Shown here: positions 1 through 8,666 of the stretch, piece by piece
How the letters are laid out: each line of letters opens with the position of its first letter
Position numbering within the stretch: the stretch's first letter is position 1
Source of the DNA: Oscillospiraceae bacterium
GTDB lineage: Bacteria > Bacillota > Clostridia > Saccharofermentanales > Saccharofermentanaceae
Length of the DNA: 64,000 bases
NCBI GenBank assembly: GCA_902788505.1
Contig: CADAKH010000012.1
Span: 1 to 64,000 of the forward strand
Reading direction: 5' to 3'
Position numbers and translations under genes: made by a program
Notes under the pieces: model-generated
Seen by the model: the letters and a program-made list of their open reading frames with translations, nothing else
Databases searched by the model: none
What the model was told of the DNA's origin: nothing

Positions 1-79
1 CGCATGAACCTTTCACATCTTTCCATGTGCCTTCAAGTTTTTGGTAGTACTTATAATCCGGATTTGCAGTTGATGTCAT
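1..79 (-). CDS. 5' end of an unidentified gene, cut by the window edge
   Basis: An ATG at 79 (reading leftward) is preceded by GGATAGG at a normal distance and opens a frame that stays open to the window edge. The 26 visible residues begin MTSTANPDYKYYQKLEGTW and are hydrophilic, with no signal peptide or known motif. The rest of the gene lies outside the window, so no function can be given. The 160 bases up to the next gene hold nothing else I can support. Confidence 0.6.
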   Translation of the reverse strand, partial: MTSTANPDYKYYQKLEGTWKDVKGSC

Positions 80-242
80 TTTTCCTATCCTTTCAAATGA
101 ATATCCTGTTAATTGATTCACTCGTGCTTAAGCAATCTGAATTCCAGACGTGTTTTCATTTTGCAGTCGTGCCACTCATAATCGATATGTAAAGCTTATC
201 CATGAGCATCCCTGTTCTGTCCTATTCTTGAATCTTCTCCGC

Positions 243-1010
243 TCAAAGTTTTCTGCATTTATAGCAGACTGAAAGCGGGACCATTTTTGCTTTCTGCGCC
301 TTGGGACTTTTATCTTCTGCATCTGTTAAAGTCTTTTCGTCAGTTTGCTCGATCATTTTCTCGATTATAAAACCGGCATCATAAAGTGCATTAACATACT
401 TTGAGATCTTCCTGTTCGCAAACGTTACTGTAGTATCGTGAACCGGCATCTTAAAGTATGACTCATCAAAATAACTGCGCGAGAAGACCAGCTTGCCGTT
501 ATCAACAACATCTTCTCCGGTCTCATATGATTTCGCAACACAGTAGTGAAGCGGATGACCCCAGCTGAATATGAATATGCCGTCTTTCTTAAGATACGAG
601 GCAACCTTCTTAAATGTACCGGTCAGATCTGTAGTCCAGCCTATTCCGTATATAGAATAAACATAGTCAAAATATTCTTCGGGAATACCGCACTCTGCTT
701 CCATCGGTGCACAAATGAGCTTAGGAAAGTAACCGCTCTCATTTAAAAGTTTTCCGGCATTTTCCAATTGTTTCTCGGACAGATCCAATCCCCACAGTTC
801 TATGGCGCCTTTATCGGCAAGATATTTGAGTGAATGTCCGCTGCCGCAGCAAAGTTCCAGAACTTTCTTCCCTGAAACATCCGAAAAGAAATGAAGATCG
901 TCTTCTGTTGCGAATTTGACTCCGTATTTCGGTAAAGCTGTCGTTCCAAACCAGAGATCAGCGTGTTCATCCCAGTATTGTTTGTTTTTAGCTACTATTT
1001 GTTCTTCCAT
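243..1010 (-). CDS. Class I SAM-dependent methyltransferase
   Basis: A 255-residue cytoplasmic protein with a Rossmann-type methyltransferase fold. The glycine-rich SAM-binding motif I (VLELCCGSGHS) is at residues 50-60, an acidic motif II end (LWGLDLS) follows about 20 residues later, and YVYSIYGIGWTTD matches the post-motif region of UbiE/Tam-like small-molecule methyltransferases. The substrate cannot be told from sequence. The gene stands alone between a partial gene and a small zinc-ribbon gene in the same direction; the 55-base gap to the latter would allow cotranscription. Confidence 0.85.
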   Translation of the reverse strand: MEEQIVAKNKQYWDEHADLWFGTTALPKYGVKFATEDDLHFFSDVSGKKVLELCCGSGHSLKYLADKGAIELWGLDLSEKQLENAGKLLNESGYFPKLICAPMEAECGIPEEYFDYVYSIYGIGWTTDLTGTFKKVASYLKKDGIFIFSWGHPLHYCVAKSYETGEDVVDNGKLVFSRSYFDESYFKMPVHDTTVTFANRKISKYVNALYDAGFIIEKMIEQTDEKTLTDAEDKSPKAQKAKMVPLSVCYKCRKL

Positions 1011-1065
1011 GCTCTCTTCTGCAGCGCTGTTTAAACCAGTGGCATCTCCTCATCAGTTGCCGGAT

Positions 1066-1242
1066 CTAAAACCACATTGGGTATATTTCCATGCTCATAT
1101 TAGTACGAAGCTTACGGTAGATTTGAATTACACCATCCTCGGGGAGGCATACCATAACATGGCATTTCCAGCAAGGTCCATTGCCGGAAACATCCTGGAC
1201 TGTACCACATTGTGAACATTTGAATCTGAGTGGTGTTGGCAT
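1066..1242 (-). CDS. Small zinc-ribbon protein, 58 aa
   Basis: Reading the minus strand gives ATG at 1242, a strong AAAGGAG Shine-Dalgarno 6 bases upstream, and a stop at 1066. The product has four cysteines in a zinc-ribbon layout, C9-x2-C12 and C24-x2-C27, followed by a short basic tail (IYRKLRTN). The ribosome-binding site and motif together support a real gene although it is too short for usual cut-offs. It could be a metal-binding adaptor or nucleic-acid-binding peptide; no specific function can be assigned. It sits directly upstream of the methyltransferase gene in the same orientation. Confidence 0.7.
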   Translation of the reverse strand: MPTPLRFKCSQCGTVQDVSGNGPCWKCHVMVCLPEDGVIQIYRKLRTNMSMEIYPMWF

Positions 1243-1394
1243 AATGACTCCTTTCCCTTATTCCGTTTGACAATAAGCAACCGATTTGTTTCCTGTTGAT
1301 ATTCCTTACAGACTAACATAATCTAACTCTAAATTTCTGTTTCCGTCTGCTGTATCGTCGTCTCAACCGGAGGACCCTTCGTACCGGCTTGGAA

Positions 1395-1418
1395 ATATCC
1401 GGATAAATCTGTCCGGAT
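1395..1418 (-). terminator. Weak hairpin after the PEBP-like lipoprotein gene
   Basis: On the minus strand ATCCGGA and TCCGGAT pair around an 8-base loop, followed by ATTT. It lies about 40 bases past the stop of the 1455-2093 gene. The stem is perfect but short and the T-run is poor, so it may be only a weak terminator. Confidence 0.35.
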
Positions 1419-1454
1419 TCCCATTTTGCAACAGCTTGCCTTAGATCATATAAT

Positions 1455-2093
1455 TCAGGATTTTCCGGTGTAATAGCCTACTACACGGCCGACTGCCACG
1501 ATATTTCCTGTATTTCCTTCTGCATCCGTATCAAGACTGTCCATGAATTCCTGAAGCTTTATAGCCTGATTTCCGAGGCTGCCCTTGACTCTTTCTACGG
1601 GTGCTTTGAGCGCGAAAACATATATGTTGTACTGATTTGTTGATCCCGACGGCGGGTTAGGTCCGACGTAATCGGCGTTATATGTATCACCTTGAGAGAA
1701 GGCAGAAGATGCCCAGCCCTGAGGGAGGTTTGTTTCGGTGATACCTTCTGACTTCCAGTGGATGATGTTGTAGGCGGTCAGGTCGACCATGTAGATGACA
1801 TAAGTGGTTGCACCTTCTACGGGCTCCCAGGAGAGCTGCGGAGAGGCATTCCCGCCCTGGAATACACAGCCATCGACCCAATACTTTCCGTCAAGGCTCT
1901 CAGAGGTGACCTTAAAGGCCGGATAAGCGCTGACGAATTTATCATCGCTGTTATCAACCGTTTCTTCAACAGGTGCATCGGTTGTGACTTCGGTGTTTTC
2001 GGATGCTGCAGTTGACGGAGCGGGTTCTTTCGCGCAGGCTGCCATGCCCAAAGCGAGAGTTCCGATGAGGATGATAGACAGAAATCTATTCAT
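1455..2093 (-). CDS. PEBP (YbhB/YbcL, Raf-kinase-inhibitor-like) lipoprotein
   Basis: A 212-residue protein. The start at 2093 is chosen because AAGGAG lies 7 bases upstream and a lipoprotein signal follows at once, with lipobox LGMAAC giving Cys20. A short Ser/Thr/Glu linker precedes a phosphatidylethanolamine-binding-protein fold: SPQLSWEPVEGATTYVIYM, IIHW and YVGPNPPSG correspond to the family's conserved ligand-pocket segments. Bacterial YbhB-like proteins are mostly cytoplasmic or periplasmic; here the domain is predicted to sit on the outer face of the membrane. Ligand and role are unknown. An extended -10 promoter lies upstream. Confidence 0.88.
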   Translation of the reverse strand: MNRFLSIILIGTLALGMAACAKEPAPSTAASENTEVTTDAPVEETVDNSDDKFVSAYPAFKVTSESLDGKYWVDGCVFQGGNASPQLSWEPVEGATTYVIYMVDLTAYNIIHWKSEGITETNLPQGWASSAFSQGDTYNADYVGPNPPSGSTNQYNIYVFALKAPVERVKGSLGNQAIKLQEFMDSLDTDAEGNTGNIVAVGRVVGYYTGKS

Positions 2094-2161
2094 ATTGTTT
2101 CTCCTTGCATATAGTTGAAACCTGCTGATTGCCACTACAAGGATTCCCCTTGAATAAAGTC

Positions 2162-2170
2162 ATTATAGCA
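2162..2170 (-). promoter_or_regulatory. Extended -10 promoter for the PEBP-like lipoprotein
   Basis: The minus strand reads TGCTATAAT, a full extended -10 element, about 70 bases upstream of the start at 2093. No good -35 is visible, as is usual with an extended -10. It lies in the 305-base divergent gap 2094-2398, which otherwise holds only the promoter for the rightward gene and no further gene or RNA that I can see. Confidence 0.55.
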
Positions 2171-2313
2171 TGATTAATCAACTAAACCTGACATTCCCAT
2201 CTTAACTGTAAGATCGCCAAGACTCTTGTCAAACTGAGCCGTAGATATAGCACCTCTCTGATTATAATCCGAAAACAAATCCTGTTCTCTTGTCGGGATT
2301 GATCAACTTCGAA

Positions 2314-2322
2314 TGGTATAAT
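2314..2322 (+). promoter_or_regulatory. Extended -10 promoter for the 2399 lipoprotein
   Basis: TGGTATAAT, an extended -10 of the housekeeping type, lies about 76 bases upstream of the ATG at 2399 in the same divergent gap. Confidence 0.5.
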
Positions 2323-2398
2323 AATCTTGTCTGAAGAAGATATTCATTTTGTTCAGATATTTTACAGAAGGCATTTACTTGTTTTGGAGGATACCAAA

Positions 2399-3070
2399 AT
2401 GAAAAAAATTTTAGCACTAATCATTTCAGCCACGATGCTTCTGTCGCTATCTTCATGCGCTAATTCGAACGGGACATCAACAGCTGACAAGGAAACCACA
2501 AAAGATTCCGTTGCCGGTGAAGATGCCGGCGGTAATTCGGATGCAACCAAGAATAATAATTCAGATGCAGGTGCCATCGTGCTGCTCCCCGGTGAGCTCT
2601 ATCAGTTTGATAAAGATGCTGACGGCGGCCCTGTGATAAAGGGTTTAACATTGAAAGGCAATCAGGTCGGCACTGAGGAATTCAATGCGAAGGATCCGGA
2701 CGTAAAGGGCATAAGATGCATTTTCCAGTTGAACGAGTGGGTCGAGTTCTATCCTGATACGAGCGTCAACGACGGATTATGGGTATACGTATATAAGCAT
2801 GCAGACGATGCTAATGTTTATACGGATATGGGCTTCACCGAAGAAGACACCAAAGTGCTCGCAACATGCACTTTGGAAAAACCCGAGGAGGCAGATTATC
2901 AGTGGGGTGCTCTCTATCTGAATTCTGATAACGCTCAGCCCGGTGTCTACGATATCGTATTCGTTAAGGACGGAAAAGCTGTTGCGGTCATGGAGGCCAA
3001 GTTTGCCAAAGAGGGTGATCTCGATGGCAAATCAGATGATGAGCTCAGAGCTATGATGAAGGATTTCTGA
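2399..3070 (+). CDS. Lipoprotein of unknown function
   Basis: A 223-residue protein starting at 2399, where GGAGG lies 8 bases upstream. The signal peptide ends in the lipobox LSLSSC (Cys20). A low-complexity Asn/Asp/Thr linker (about residues 21-58) leads into a single folded region rich in aromatic and acidic residues (LLPGELYQFDKDADGG, WVEFYPDTSVNDGLWVYVYK, PGVYDIVFVKDGKAV), which looks like a beta-sandwich. I do not recognise the family. It is transcribed alone, with its own promoter and a perfect-stem terminator directly after it. Confidence 0.85.
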   Translation: MKKILALIISATMLLSLSSCANSNGTSTADKETTKDSVAGEDAGGNSDATKNNNSDAGAIVLLPGELYQFDKDADGGPVIKGLTLKGNQVGTEEFNAKDPDVKGIRCIFQLNEWVEFYPDTSVNDGLWVYVYKHADDANVYTDMGFTEEDTKVLATCTLEKPEEADYQWGALYLNSDNAQPGVYDIVFVKDGKAVAVMEAKFAKEGDLDGKSDDELRAMMKDF

Positions 3071-3092
3071 TCTTTAACCTGAAATTATTCAA

Positions 3093-3128
3093 ATACAGCC
3101 CGGAACGATCCGGGCTGTATTATTTGTG
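3093..3128 (+). terminator. Intrinsic terminator of the 2399-3070 gene
   Basis: A perfect 12-base-pair stem (ATACAGCCCGGA / TCCGGGCTGTAT) with an ACGA loop is followed by TATTATTT, 22 bases after the stop codon. Confidence 0.85.
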
Positions 3129-3241
3129 ATTTGTCACAGATATTCGACAAGTAACTATGACGGGATCGAGCTTCACTATTTCATGAATTTCTTTAAAGCT
3201 TCAATTGCAGGTCTTCTCTGACGGCTTAAAGTAATACCGTT

Positions 3242-4258
3242 TTACTGTATGTTCTTGTTCTGACCGCTCCCGGTATCTTTGAACTTCACGAGTTTATCCT
3301 CATATTTTTCGAGCCAGAGTCTGGAATAATCGTACTTATACCTGCTCCCTATCGTCTCCGCCTCCATAAAGTGTTTTACATGTTTCCATAAGACCATTGC
3401 AGCCTTTTGGCGGGCGTTATAAATGAGCGTGGCATCGTCTGCCATAAAACCTTTTATAAAGTTTCTTTTCTTGCCCAGAACAAACCTCGCAGTAAAGAAG
3501 ATCATAACCGGAGCTCCCTGCGCCATGATGATAAAAAATATTCCTGCAGGAAGAGCCCCTTCCATTCCGCTCTCTGTTGAAGTAAGAGAGGCTGATATCG
3601 CGGCAATACCAATAACCATGAAGAACACATAAAGCAGAGACATGCCGACCCAGGCTCCCGTCCAAGATCTTTTGTAGTTACTCATGCGTGCGAGTTCATG
3701 CAGATTCTCATCAGGATACAGCCCGTCACTTTTCTTAAGCTTAAACTTACCTTTTCTGATATTCTTCCTGACTGCCGATTCCTCAATGAAAAAGAAAGCT
3801 CCGATGCCAAACGGAAAAATCGACAATATTAATGCTGCTTCATAATTTATATCCGCCTTGACGTTCTTCCCGGTGAGCCAATCGGTTTTCGAGATTACAG
3901 CTTCTTCAGGATGACTTTTCTCATAGTAGACAACTAACGTGTCTCCTTCGCGGATAAACTCATAAGGTCCGTCCGAATCCCTGAAATAACACGTTGTATC
4001 AGATCCTTCAGGAGTGTATTCGACAGTGATCGAATCACTGATAAGTCTTCTGTTGCCAATCCAGCTCTCAGAAGTCTGCCTTGAAGTTACAACGCCCTGG
4101 ACATGCTCCAATTTCTCGAGCTTGCGGTTGTCGTTATAACGGCAAAATATATTGATCCCTGCGATGGCAAGGAAAATGATCATGAAAACAAGTCCGACGA
4201 CCCAGTCGTTCTTCGCACCTGACTTTTCATATAATTCTTTCTGCTCTTTATTCAGCAT
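3242..4258 (-). CDS. Membrane protein with a DUF3592-like extracellular domain
   Basis: A 338-residue membrane protein. A first membrane segment (about residues 18-38) is followed by a beta-rich domain of roughly 70 residues (GVVTSRQTSESWIG, DSITVEYTPEGSD, REGDTLVVYYEKSHPEE) that matches the layout of DUF3592: a query peptide, a parameter block and a value-out strand. Three more hydrophobic stretches follow near residues 145, 210 and 240, and then a charged C-terminal tail. Function is unknown for the family. The start at 4258 has only a distant AAGGAAG. A second, unlinked DUF3592 protein is at 56167-57342. Confidence 0.7.
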   Translation of the reverse strand: MLNKEQKELYEKSGAKNDWVVGLVFMIIFLAIAGINIFCRYNDNRKLEKLEHVQGVVTSRQTSESWIGNRRLISDSITVEYTPEGSDTTCYFRDSDGPYEFIREGDTLVVYYEKSHPEEAVISKTDWLTGKNVKADINYEAALILSIFPFGIGAFFFIEESAVRKNIRKGKFKLKKSDGLYPDENLHELARMSNYKRSWTGAWVGMSLLYVFFMVIGIAAISASLTSTESGMEGALPAGIFFIIMAQGAPVMIFFTARFVLGKKRNFIKGFMADDATLIYNARQKAAMVLWKHVKHFMEAETIGSRYKYDYSRLWLEKYEDKLVKFKDTGSGQNKNIQ

Positions 4259-4392
4259 GAGAGAATCGGGCTTCCTTCAGTTCCAGGTTGTCCTCATCCT
4301 GCTCGCATCTTGCAATTCCCAATTCGCATTTCATTATATCATGTGTGTAAAATGAACACGTCTCTGAAGACATTGCTCTCCATCTTTAAGAC

Positions 4393-5532
4393 TCACCCTC
4401 TCCTGGAACCACAGTTTTGACAGAACTTACCCGCATTCCCTTTCTGTCCACACTCACTACAGATCCAGGTACCCTGTGCATCCTCCTGTACTGCCTGCGT
4501 TCCCATGGCCGCTTCATGATCCATCCTGATACCCTCAAAAGCATTAGCTACTGAAGGATTCACTCCCATGCCCATGGTTGAAAATGTCTGCAACTTCACA
4601 TCCGGCATTTTAACGTCAACTCCGGACTCGCTGACACAATCACATACCATCTTCGAGAGCAGGCTGTCTATTTCCTGTCCGCCCATCTTGCAGGCACTCT
4701 CACCGATCGTTCGCTTTATTCTCGGACATCCCGTGATCAGTGAATCATCATAGTAGATATTTACGCAGCCGTGGCTCGAATAATCCATCGGCATCATTGA
4801 CCTGTCGACAGGGATAGAAGGATCGATGCAAGCATAGTGCCAACAGGGGAGATTCTCACGGTCAGATATCTCCTGTACTTTTGCCAGTATGTCGGATCTC
4901 AGTTCTCTGCTGTCAGATGCTTCGGATTCATTGCCCGCCTTTTTTCTGAATGTGACACGGACCATACCGTCAACACCCTCAACCTTCTCGACAAGTTGAA
5001 CAACGCTCTGGTTGCTCCCGTACATCATGCCTGAAGAGTAAAAATCAGTCTCTACCGCTACAACGGGACCGTGCTCTTCCTTCATCTCGCGGCATTGCTT
5101 CAGAGTAGGATATTCCAGTGTTTCCGAGATGAGATTCTCATCTGAAGTTGCAGAGATGAATAGCTTTCTGAACTCTTCGGCAGCTTCCTTGCATGACGCG
5201 TCATTTTCCCTGAAAACCACCTTCTTCTCGGAACCGTCATCGTAACATAAAATGAGAAACGAGATTGTATGAGAATGTCCGTCTTCAAAAACTGCAGGTT
5301 CCGGTTGCACCCTTCCGGCTTGTTCTTCGATACCGTATTTACTGATCATTGCTTTATACCGGTCAATGATCTCCTGCGTCAGCTTAAATAGCTTGACCGA
5401 AGTCTCATAAGAACCCCTGTTATACCGCTTTATCTCATGTTCATCTCCCGCCAAAGGTACCCGGCCTTCTATAGCATGTTCCATCGTCGGACTGACTATC
5501 ATAAAAACATATCTTATACCGGCAACTTCCAT
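4393..5532 (-). CDS. Zinc-ribbon protein of unknown function
   Basis: A 379-residue protein. The start at 5532 is preferred because AGGAG lies 8 bases upstream; upstream in-frame starts overlap the neighbouring gene and lack a ribosome-binding site. The last 30 residues form a zinc ribbon (CSECGQKGNAGKFCQNCG) of the 'zinc-ribbon_2' type. The body has no membrane segment. The N-terminal half alternates beta strands and helices (FMIVSPTMEHAIEG, FLILCYDDGSEKKVVF), and the middle contains YYSSGMMYGSNQ-like and HYACIDPSIPVDRS segments I cannot place. It follows the azoreductase-like gene by 16 bases and is probably cotranscribed with it. Confidence 0.7.
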   Translation of the reverse strand: MEVAGIRYVFMIVSPTMEHAIEGRVPLAGDEHEIKRYNRGSYETSVKLFKLTQEIIDRYKAMISKYGIEEQAGRVQPEPAVFEDGHSHTISFLILCYDDGSEKKVVFRENDASCKEAAEEFRKLFISATSDENLISETLEYPTLKQCREMKEEHGPVVAVETDFYSSGMMYGSNQSVVQLVEKVEGVDGMVRVTFRKKAGNESEASDSRELRSDILAKVQEISDRENLPCWHYACIDPSIPVDRSMMPMDYSSHGCVNIYYDDSLITGCPRIKRTIGESACKMGGQEIDSLLSKMVCDCVSESGVDVKMPDVKLQTFSTMGMGVNPSVANAFEGIRMDHEAAMGTQAVQEDAQGTWICSECGQKGNAGKFCQNCGSRRG

Positions 5533-5548
5533 AAACGGTTCTCCTGCT

Positions 5549-6109
5549 TTACTCATCGTATTTAACTGAATCGATTGCTTTTCCCAATATTTCACCGGCA
5601 TCAGCACCATCTATATCAAGTCCCGATGCCATGATCAGCCTTACGTCATTAATCCCATAAAATCCCTGTGCTAATGCCTTAACATATCCGAAGCCGAATT
5701 CTTCCGGAACAAATGCGCCGCCTGCAGTTGTTACATAATAGAGTTTATCTGCATTGCACTTAGGCACCGGAAGTCCTTCGGCGCTGTATTCAAAAGTAAT
5801 ACCGAGAACGTTTATCTGCTCGAAATACTGTTTCAGGCATGCAGGAAATGACAGATCCCAATAAGGTGCTGCAATGATGATGCTTTCAGCCGATGCAAAC
5901 TGCCTGGCAAGATCAAATAAGGGATCATCCCAACAAGCTTTGGCAATCAGATCATCTCTTTTTTTCAGGAAAGCTTCGTTTGCGACAGGGAAAACGATGT
6001 CGGCAACTTTTATCTCGCAAACATCATCTTTTATCCCGGATAACAGCGCTTCGGCTAACTGCCTTGTGCGCGAATTTTCACGAACACATGCGTTTATGAA
6101 TAATACCAT
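5549..6109 (-). CDS. FMN-dependent NADH-azoreductase-like flavoprotein
   Basis: A 186-residue flavodoxin-fold protein of the NAD(P)H-quinone/azoreductase family. The N-terminal strand and phosphate-binding loop (MVLFINACVRENSRTRQLA) bind FMN, and ESIIIAAPYWDLSFPACLKQYFEQI is the typical second FMN segment (APxWNFxxPAxLKxxID in AzoR). YVTTAGGAF corresponds to the third FMN-binding loop. It should reduce quinones, nitro- or azo-compounds with NAD(P)H in the cytoplasm. GAGGAATTACA precedes the ATG at 6109. It is slightly shorter than E. coli AzoR (about 200 aa), mostly at the C-terminus. Confidence 0.85.
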   Translation of the reverse strand: MVLFINACVRENSRTRQLAEALLSGIKDDVCEIKVADIVFPVANEAFLKKRDDLIAKACWDDPLFDLARQFASAESIIIAAPYWDLSFPACLKQYFEQINVLGITFEYSAEGLPVPKCNADKLYYVTTAGGAFVPEEFGFGYVKALAQGFYGINDVRLIMASGLDIDGADAGEILGKAIDSVKYDE

Positions 6110-6202
6110 TGTAATTCCTCTTCACATATTCTGACTCAAGATCCAGGCTGTGCACTTAATGTCTGACTAAGCCGTCTTCGCCAAAACGGGTTTTGCGGAC
6201 AA

Positions 6203-6976
6203 TCAATTAATGCTCTCGAAAAATTCTGTGATAACCTTATAATCAGCACAATCAGTAATGATTATGTATTCGCCGGACGGATCCATGTACATATCAAAGC
6301 ATACACCTGTTGAAGGCTTTCCGCTTGCAAAAAAAGAAATGGCATAGTATCCGTCTTTTTTATAAATATTTCCCTTATTATCTTCTAACCAGTCATTGAA
6401 ATGATTGCTTCTGACAATAAGAAAATAATAATCCTCATATTTTCCCCGAATACTGTTTTCACTCTCTTTATCTATTGTCTGCAGTTTGCTTTCAGCATAT
6501 GTCTTAAGCCGGACTTTACTGACGCTTGCGTTAAATGAGCTTAAATCAACCTCTAAAGGGATCTTATAGTCACTGACATCGTGTTCAGTGTTTGCAGGTT
6601 GTCCGACATATTCCATAACATACAGATCGCTTTGTACACCCTTTTTGGATTCGTTACTTAATACCGATGTGAATAAATATCCAATTAAGAAAATGAATAT
6701 GGCAACAACCGCATAAGTGCACGGCAGGATGATTCCCGCTATGCCAAACCCCTTGCCCTTTCTGTTCTTCTTTTTGGCAGTTGCAATTCCTATTATCGAG
6801 AGTACTAATCCGACTAAAGGCATCAGCAGTATTACTGCTGTCAAAACCCATATAAATGTATCGCCAAGCATATTGAAAACACCTGCTCCTGTTACTAACA
6901 ACAGTATTGGAGACAGAATTGAAAGGATAAATCCTGTAAAACACAACTTGCTTAATTCGTTCTTCTGATCAGTCAT
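6203..6976 (-). CDS. Membrane protein with DUF4190-like N-terminal helices
   Basis: A 257-residue protein with three membrane segments near residues 12-34, 43-68 and 78-104. The small-residue loop and IIGIATAKKKNRKGKGFGIAG match the DUF4190 pattern: two helices joined by a basic loop. A hydrophilic C-terminal domain of about 150 residues (from SNESKKG) is probably exposed on one face. Function unknown. It carries the first of the seven shared TTGCAAC-N15-CTGTWTA promoter elements of this window about 65 bases upstream. The azoreductase-like gene 93 bases downstream may belong to the same transcript. Confidence 0.75.
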   Translation of the reverse strand: MTDQKNELSKLCFTGFILSILSPILLLVTGAGVFNMLGDTFIWVLTAVILLMPLVGLVLSIIGIATAKKKNRKGKGFGIAGIILPCTYAVVAIFIFLIGYLFTSVLSNESKKGVQSDLYVMEYVGQPANTEHDVSDYKIPLEVDLSSFNASVSKVRLKTYAESKLQTIDKESENSIRGKYEDYYFLIVRSNHFNDWLEDNKGNIYKKDGYYAISFFASGKPSTGVCFDMYMDPSGEYIIITDCADYKVITEFFESIN

Positions 6977-7041
6977 ATATTCATACCTGATTTCATATAA
7001 ATTTCCAATCTTCTTTTAAATAATATAAGTGCCTTTGGTAT

Positions 7042-7072
7042 ATTTACAGTTCAGCTTAAATAAATGTTGCAA
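7042..7072 (-). promoter_or_regulatory. Shared promoter element A (TTGCAAC-N15-ACTGTAAA)
   Basis: On the minus strand TTGCAAC is followed by exactly 15 bases and ACTGTAAATA, ending about 65 bases before the ATG at 6976. It is one of seven elements in this window with the same blocks. The format resembles an ECF-sigma promoter; this is inferred from conservation, not shown. Confidence 0.6.
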
Positions 7073-7077
7073 AAGTG

Positions 7078-7100
7078 CCGTTATATTCTCAGAATATAAT
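7078..7100 (+). promoter_or_regulatory. Element CCGT-N2-TA-N-TCTCAGAATATAAT, first copy
   Basis: The block is shared almost base for base with 39378-39400 (20 of 23 positions). Its 3' end is a good -10 (TATAAT). Here it contains a perfect 19-base palindrome, TTATATTCTCAGAATATAA, which could be a repressor site over the promoter of the rightward zinc-ribbon gene at 7265. A second -10-like TACTATAAC lies further downstream, so the exact start is uncertain. Confidence 0.45.
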
Positions 7101-7264
7101 TCCCTGCCCGGAATGAGTATACAATTCTACTATAACATTCAATCAGAGTAGAAGTCTGCCGTTTTTACCAACTTCCAACTTAGTTCATGAGTATTGTCAT
7201 AGAACTCCACTGTTGATATTATTATCACAGTATCTTGATCGGTACATGGAATCGGAGGATAGGA

Positions 7265-8128
7265 ATGGCAGTATTGAAGAGTAATCTCTGCCCGACATGC
7301 GGCGGACTTCTTGACATTGATCTCGATAAGCAGATGTATGTCTGTACATTCTGCGGTGTTTCTTTTGACTATGAATATTTCCGTGAGGATAATGTCAAGG
7401 AAGTAGCTTTCAAAGCGTTGCTCAGAAACGAGTATGGTTCAGCAAAGGATGCTTATGACTTCATGCTCACAAAGGATCCGCACGACTTCGAGGCACTGCG
7501 CGGACTCTTCCTTTGCAAAAACAAATGGCAGGACATGCACCAGATGTACTATGACAGCGATGTTCAAGTCAACGCTGATGAACCCACCCTGCTAAACGCG
7601 ATCGATAATTGCCGTCCTGAGCATAAACCTTACTTCGAAAAGGTCCGCGAGGCACTTAACGAACTTCATCATTACAGAGATCTTAAGGCCGAATTAAAGC
7701 ACATCAACGAAAAGAAAAATCTGATCATAAACAGGCTGCACGAGATTCAGGAGGAAATCTATAAAGCCACCCACCTGTTCACTGATATTTGCAGCGGGAT
7801 AGCCGATTTGGGGCCAAAAGCAGTAAGCTCAGCCATCAGCCTTGCGGTTCTGCTTCCTTTGTTTTTAATTGGTTACGCAATATGGAGAGAGTCATGGGGT
7901 GAGCTTATCGCTTATGCGGTAATAGCAACAGTGCTCATCGCTGGCTACAACCTGATAAAGTTCATCGTCGCAAAGGTTCTTACTTCAAGCATGAAACCTC
8001 ACCAAAAGGAACTCGCTGAGCTTACTGAACAGCACAAGGCAAAGAACGCTGAGACAGAACAGTCTCACTCAAGATATAAGGCGCTCATAAAAGAGTTCAC
8101 GGATATGGACCCCGTGCCGTCGAAATAA
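7265..8128 (+). CDS. Zinc-ribbon / coiled-coil membrane protein
   Basis: A 287-residue protein starting at 7265 (GGAGG 9 bases upstream). An N-terminal zinc ribbon has C9-x2-C12 and C27-x2-C30. A helical section (residues about 50-115) resembles a tetratricopeptide-like region (AYDFMLTKDPHDFEALRGLFLCKNK, cut short here), followed by a heptad-rich coiled coil near 130-180. Two adjacent hydrophobic segments lie at about 190-212 and 216-240, then a second charged coil. It is probably a membrane-anchored scaffold or sensor. Zinc-ribbon proteins of this general design recur through the window; no specific function is known to me. Confidence 0.75.
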   Translation: MAVLKSNLCPTCGGLLDIDLDKQMYVCTFCGVSFDYEYFREDNVKEVAFKALLRNEYGSAKDAYDFMLTKDPHDFEALRGLFLCKNKWQDMHQMYYDSDVQVNADEPTLLNAIDNCRPEHKPYFEKVREALNELHHYRDLKAELKHINEKKNLIINRLHEIQEEIYKATHLFTDICSGIADLGPKAVSSAISLAVLLPLFLIGYAIWRESWGELIAYAVIATVLIAGYNLIKFIVAKVLTSSMKPHQKELAELTEQHKAKNAETEQSHSRYKALIKEFTDMDPVPSK

Positions 8129-8178
8129 GACTGAAAGTATATGCAAACCGGTGTTTTAATTCTCCGGGTATTCAACGA

Positions 8179-8631
8179 TCACTCGTGTTTATAAACCCTT
8201 GTCATCTCAGGTTCACCGTCACCCTGAGCCATACACAGAAATTCCCAGCCATACCGTTCATAAAAACCGGTGTGGTCAGTAACCAGATAAAGCGGAGTTA
8301 TACCCTTTGACCGCATATCTTCCACAACCATATTCAAGAGATTGCCTGCAATCCCTCTGTTACGATATTTCTCATCTGTCCAGACAGCGCAAACATTGGG
8401 TTTCAGATCTTTCCTGTCGTGAAAATCATTCTCGATAACACCTAATCCTGCAACTATCTTCTCGCCATCCAGACAAAGATACCATCCATATTCGGTTTCT
8501 TCGTTCAGGTAGGCATCCATGCATTCCAGATATGCTTCCCTGGGCACTCCCCAATTGTTATGAAACCACTCCGCTGCAGTTTCTTTCAATCCGGGTTTTT
8601 CTCTTAATGTGATATATGTGAATGAATCCAT
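8179..8631 (-). CDS. GNAT family N-acetyltransferase
   Basis: A 150-residue acetyltransferase of the GNAT fold. NVCAVWTDEKYRNRGIAGNLLNMVVEDMR carries the acetyl-CoA pyrophosphate loop (R/Q-x-x-G-x-G/A, here RNRGIA). LYLVTDHTGFYERYGWEFL is the typical final beta-alpha unit with the conserved tyrosine. GAGGAG stands before the ATG at 8631. The substrate is unknown. It is convergent with the zinc-ribbon gene and 35 bases downstream of the phosphoesterase gene, with which it may be cotranscribed. Confidence 0.88.
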   Translation of the reverse strand: MDSFTYITLREKPGLKETAAEWFHNNWGVPREAYLECMDAYLNEETEYGWYLCLDGEKIVAGLGVIENDFHDRKDLKPNVCAVWTDEKYRNRGIAGNLLNMVVEDMRSKGITPLYLVTDHTGFYERYGWEFLCMAQGDGEPEMTRVYKHE

Positions 8632-8666
8632 TTATTTTGTTCTCCTCGAAAACACACAAGTTTAGC

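Noticed and set aside
916-1215. 99-codon plus-strand frame across the methyltransferase start
   Set aside because: It overlaps the supported methyltransferase and small zinc-ribbon genes, has no ribbon or other motif and no good ribosome-binding site.
1425-1450. TTTTGCAAC followed 15 bases later by ATATAAT on the plus strand
   Set aside because: The first block and spacing resemble the shared promoter element, but the second block differs and no rightward gene follows.
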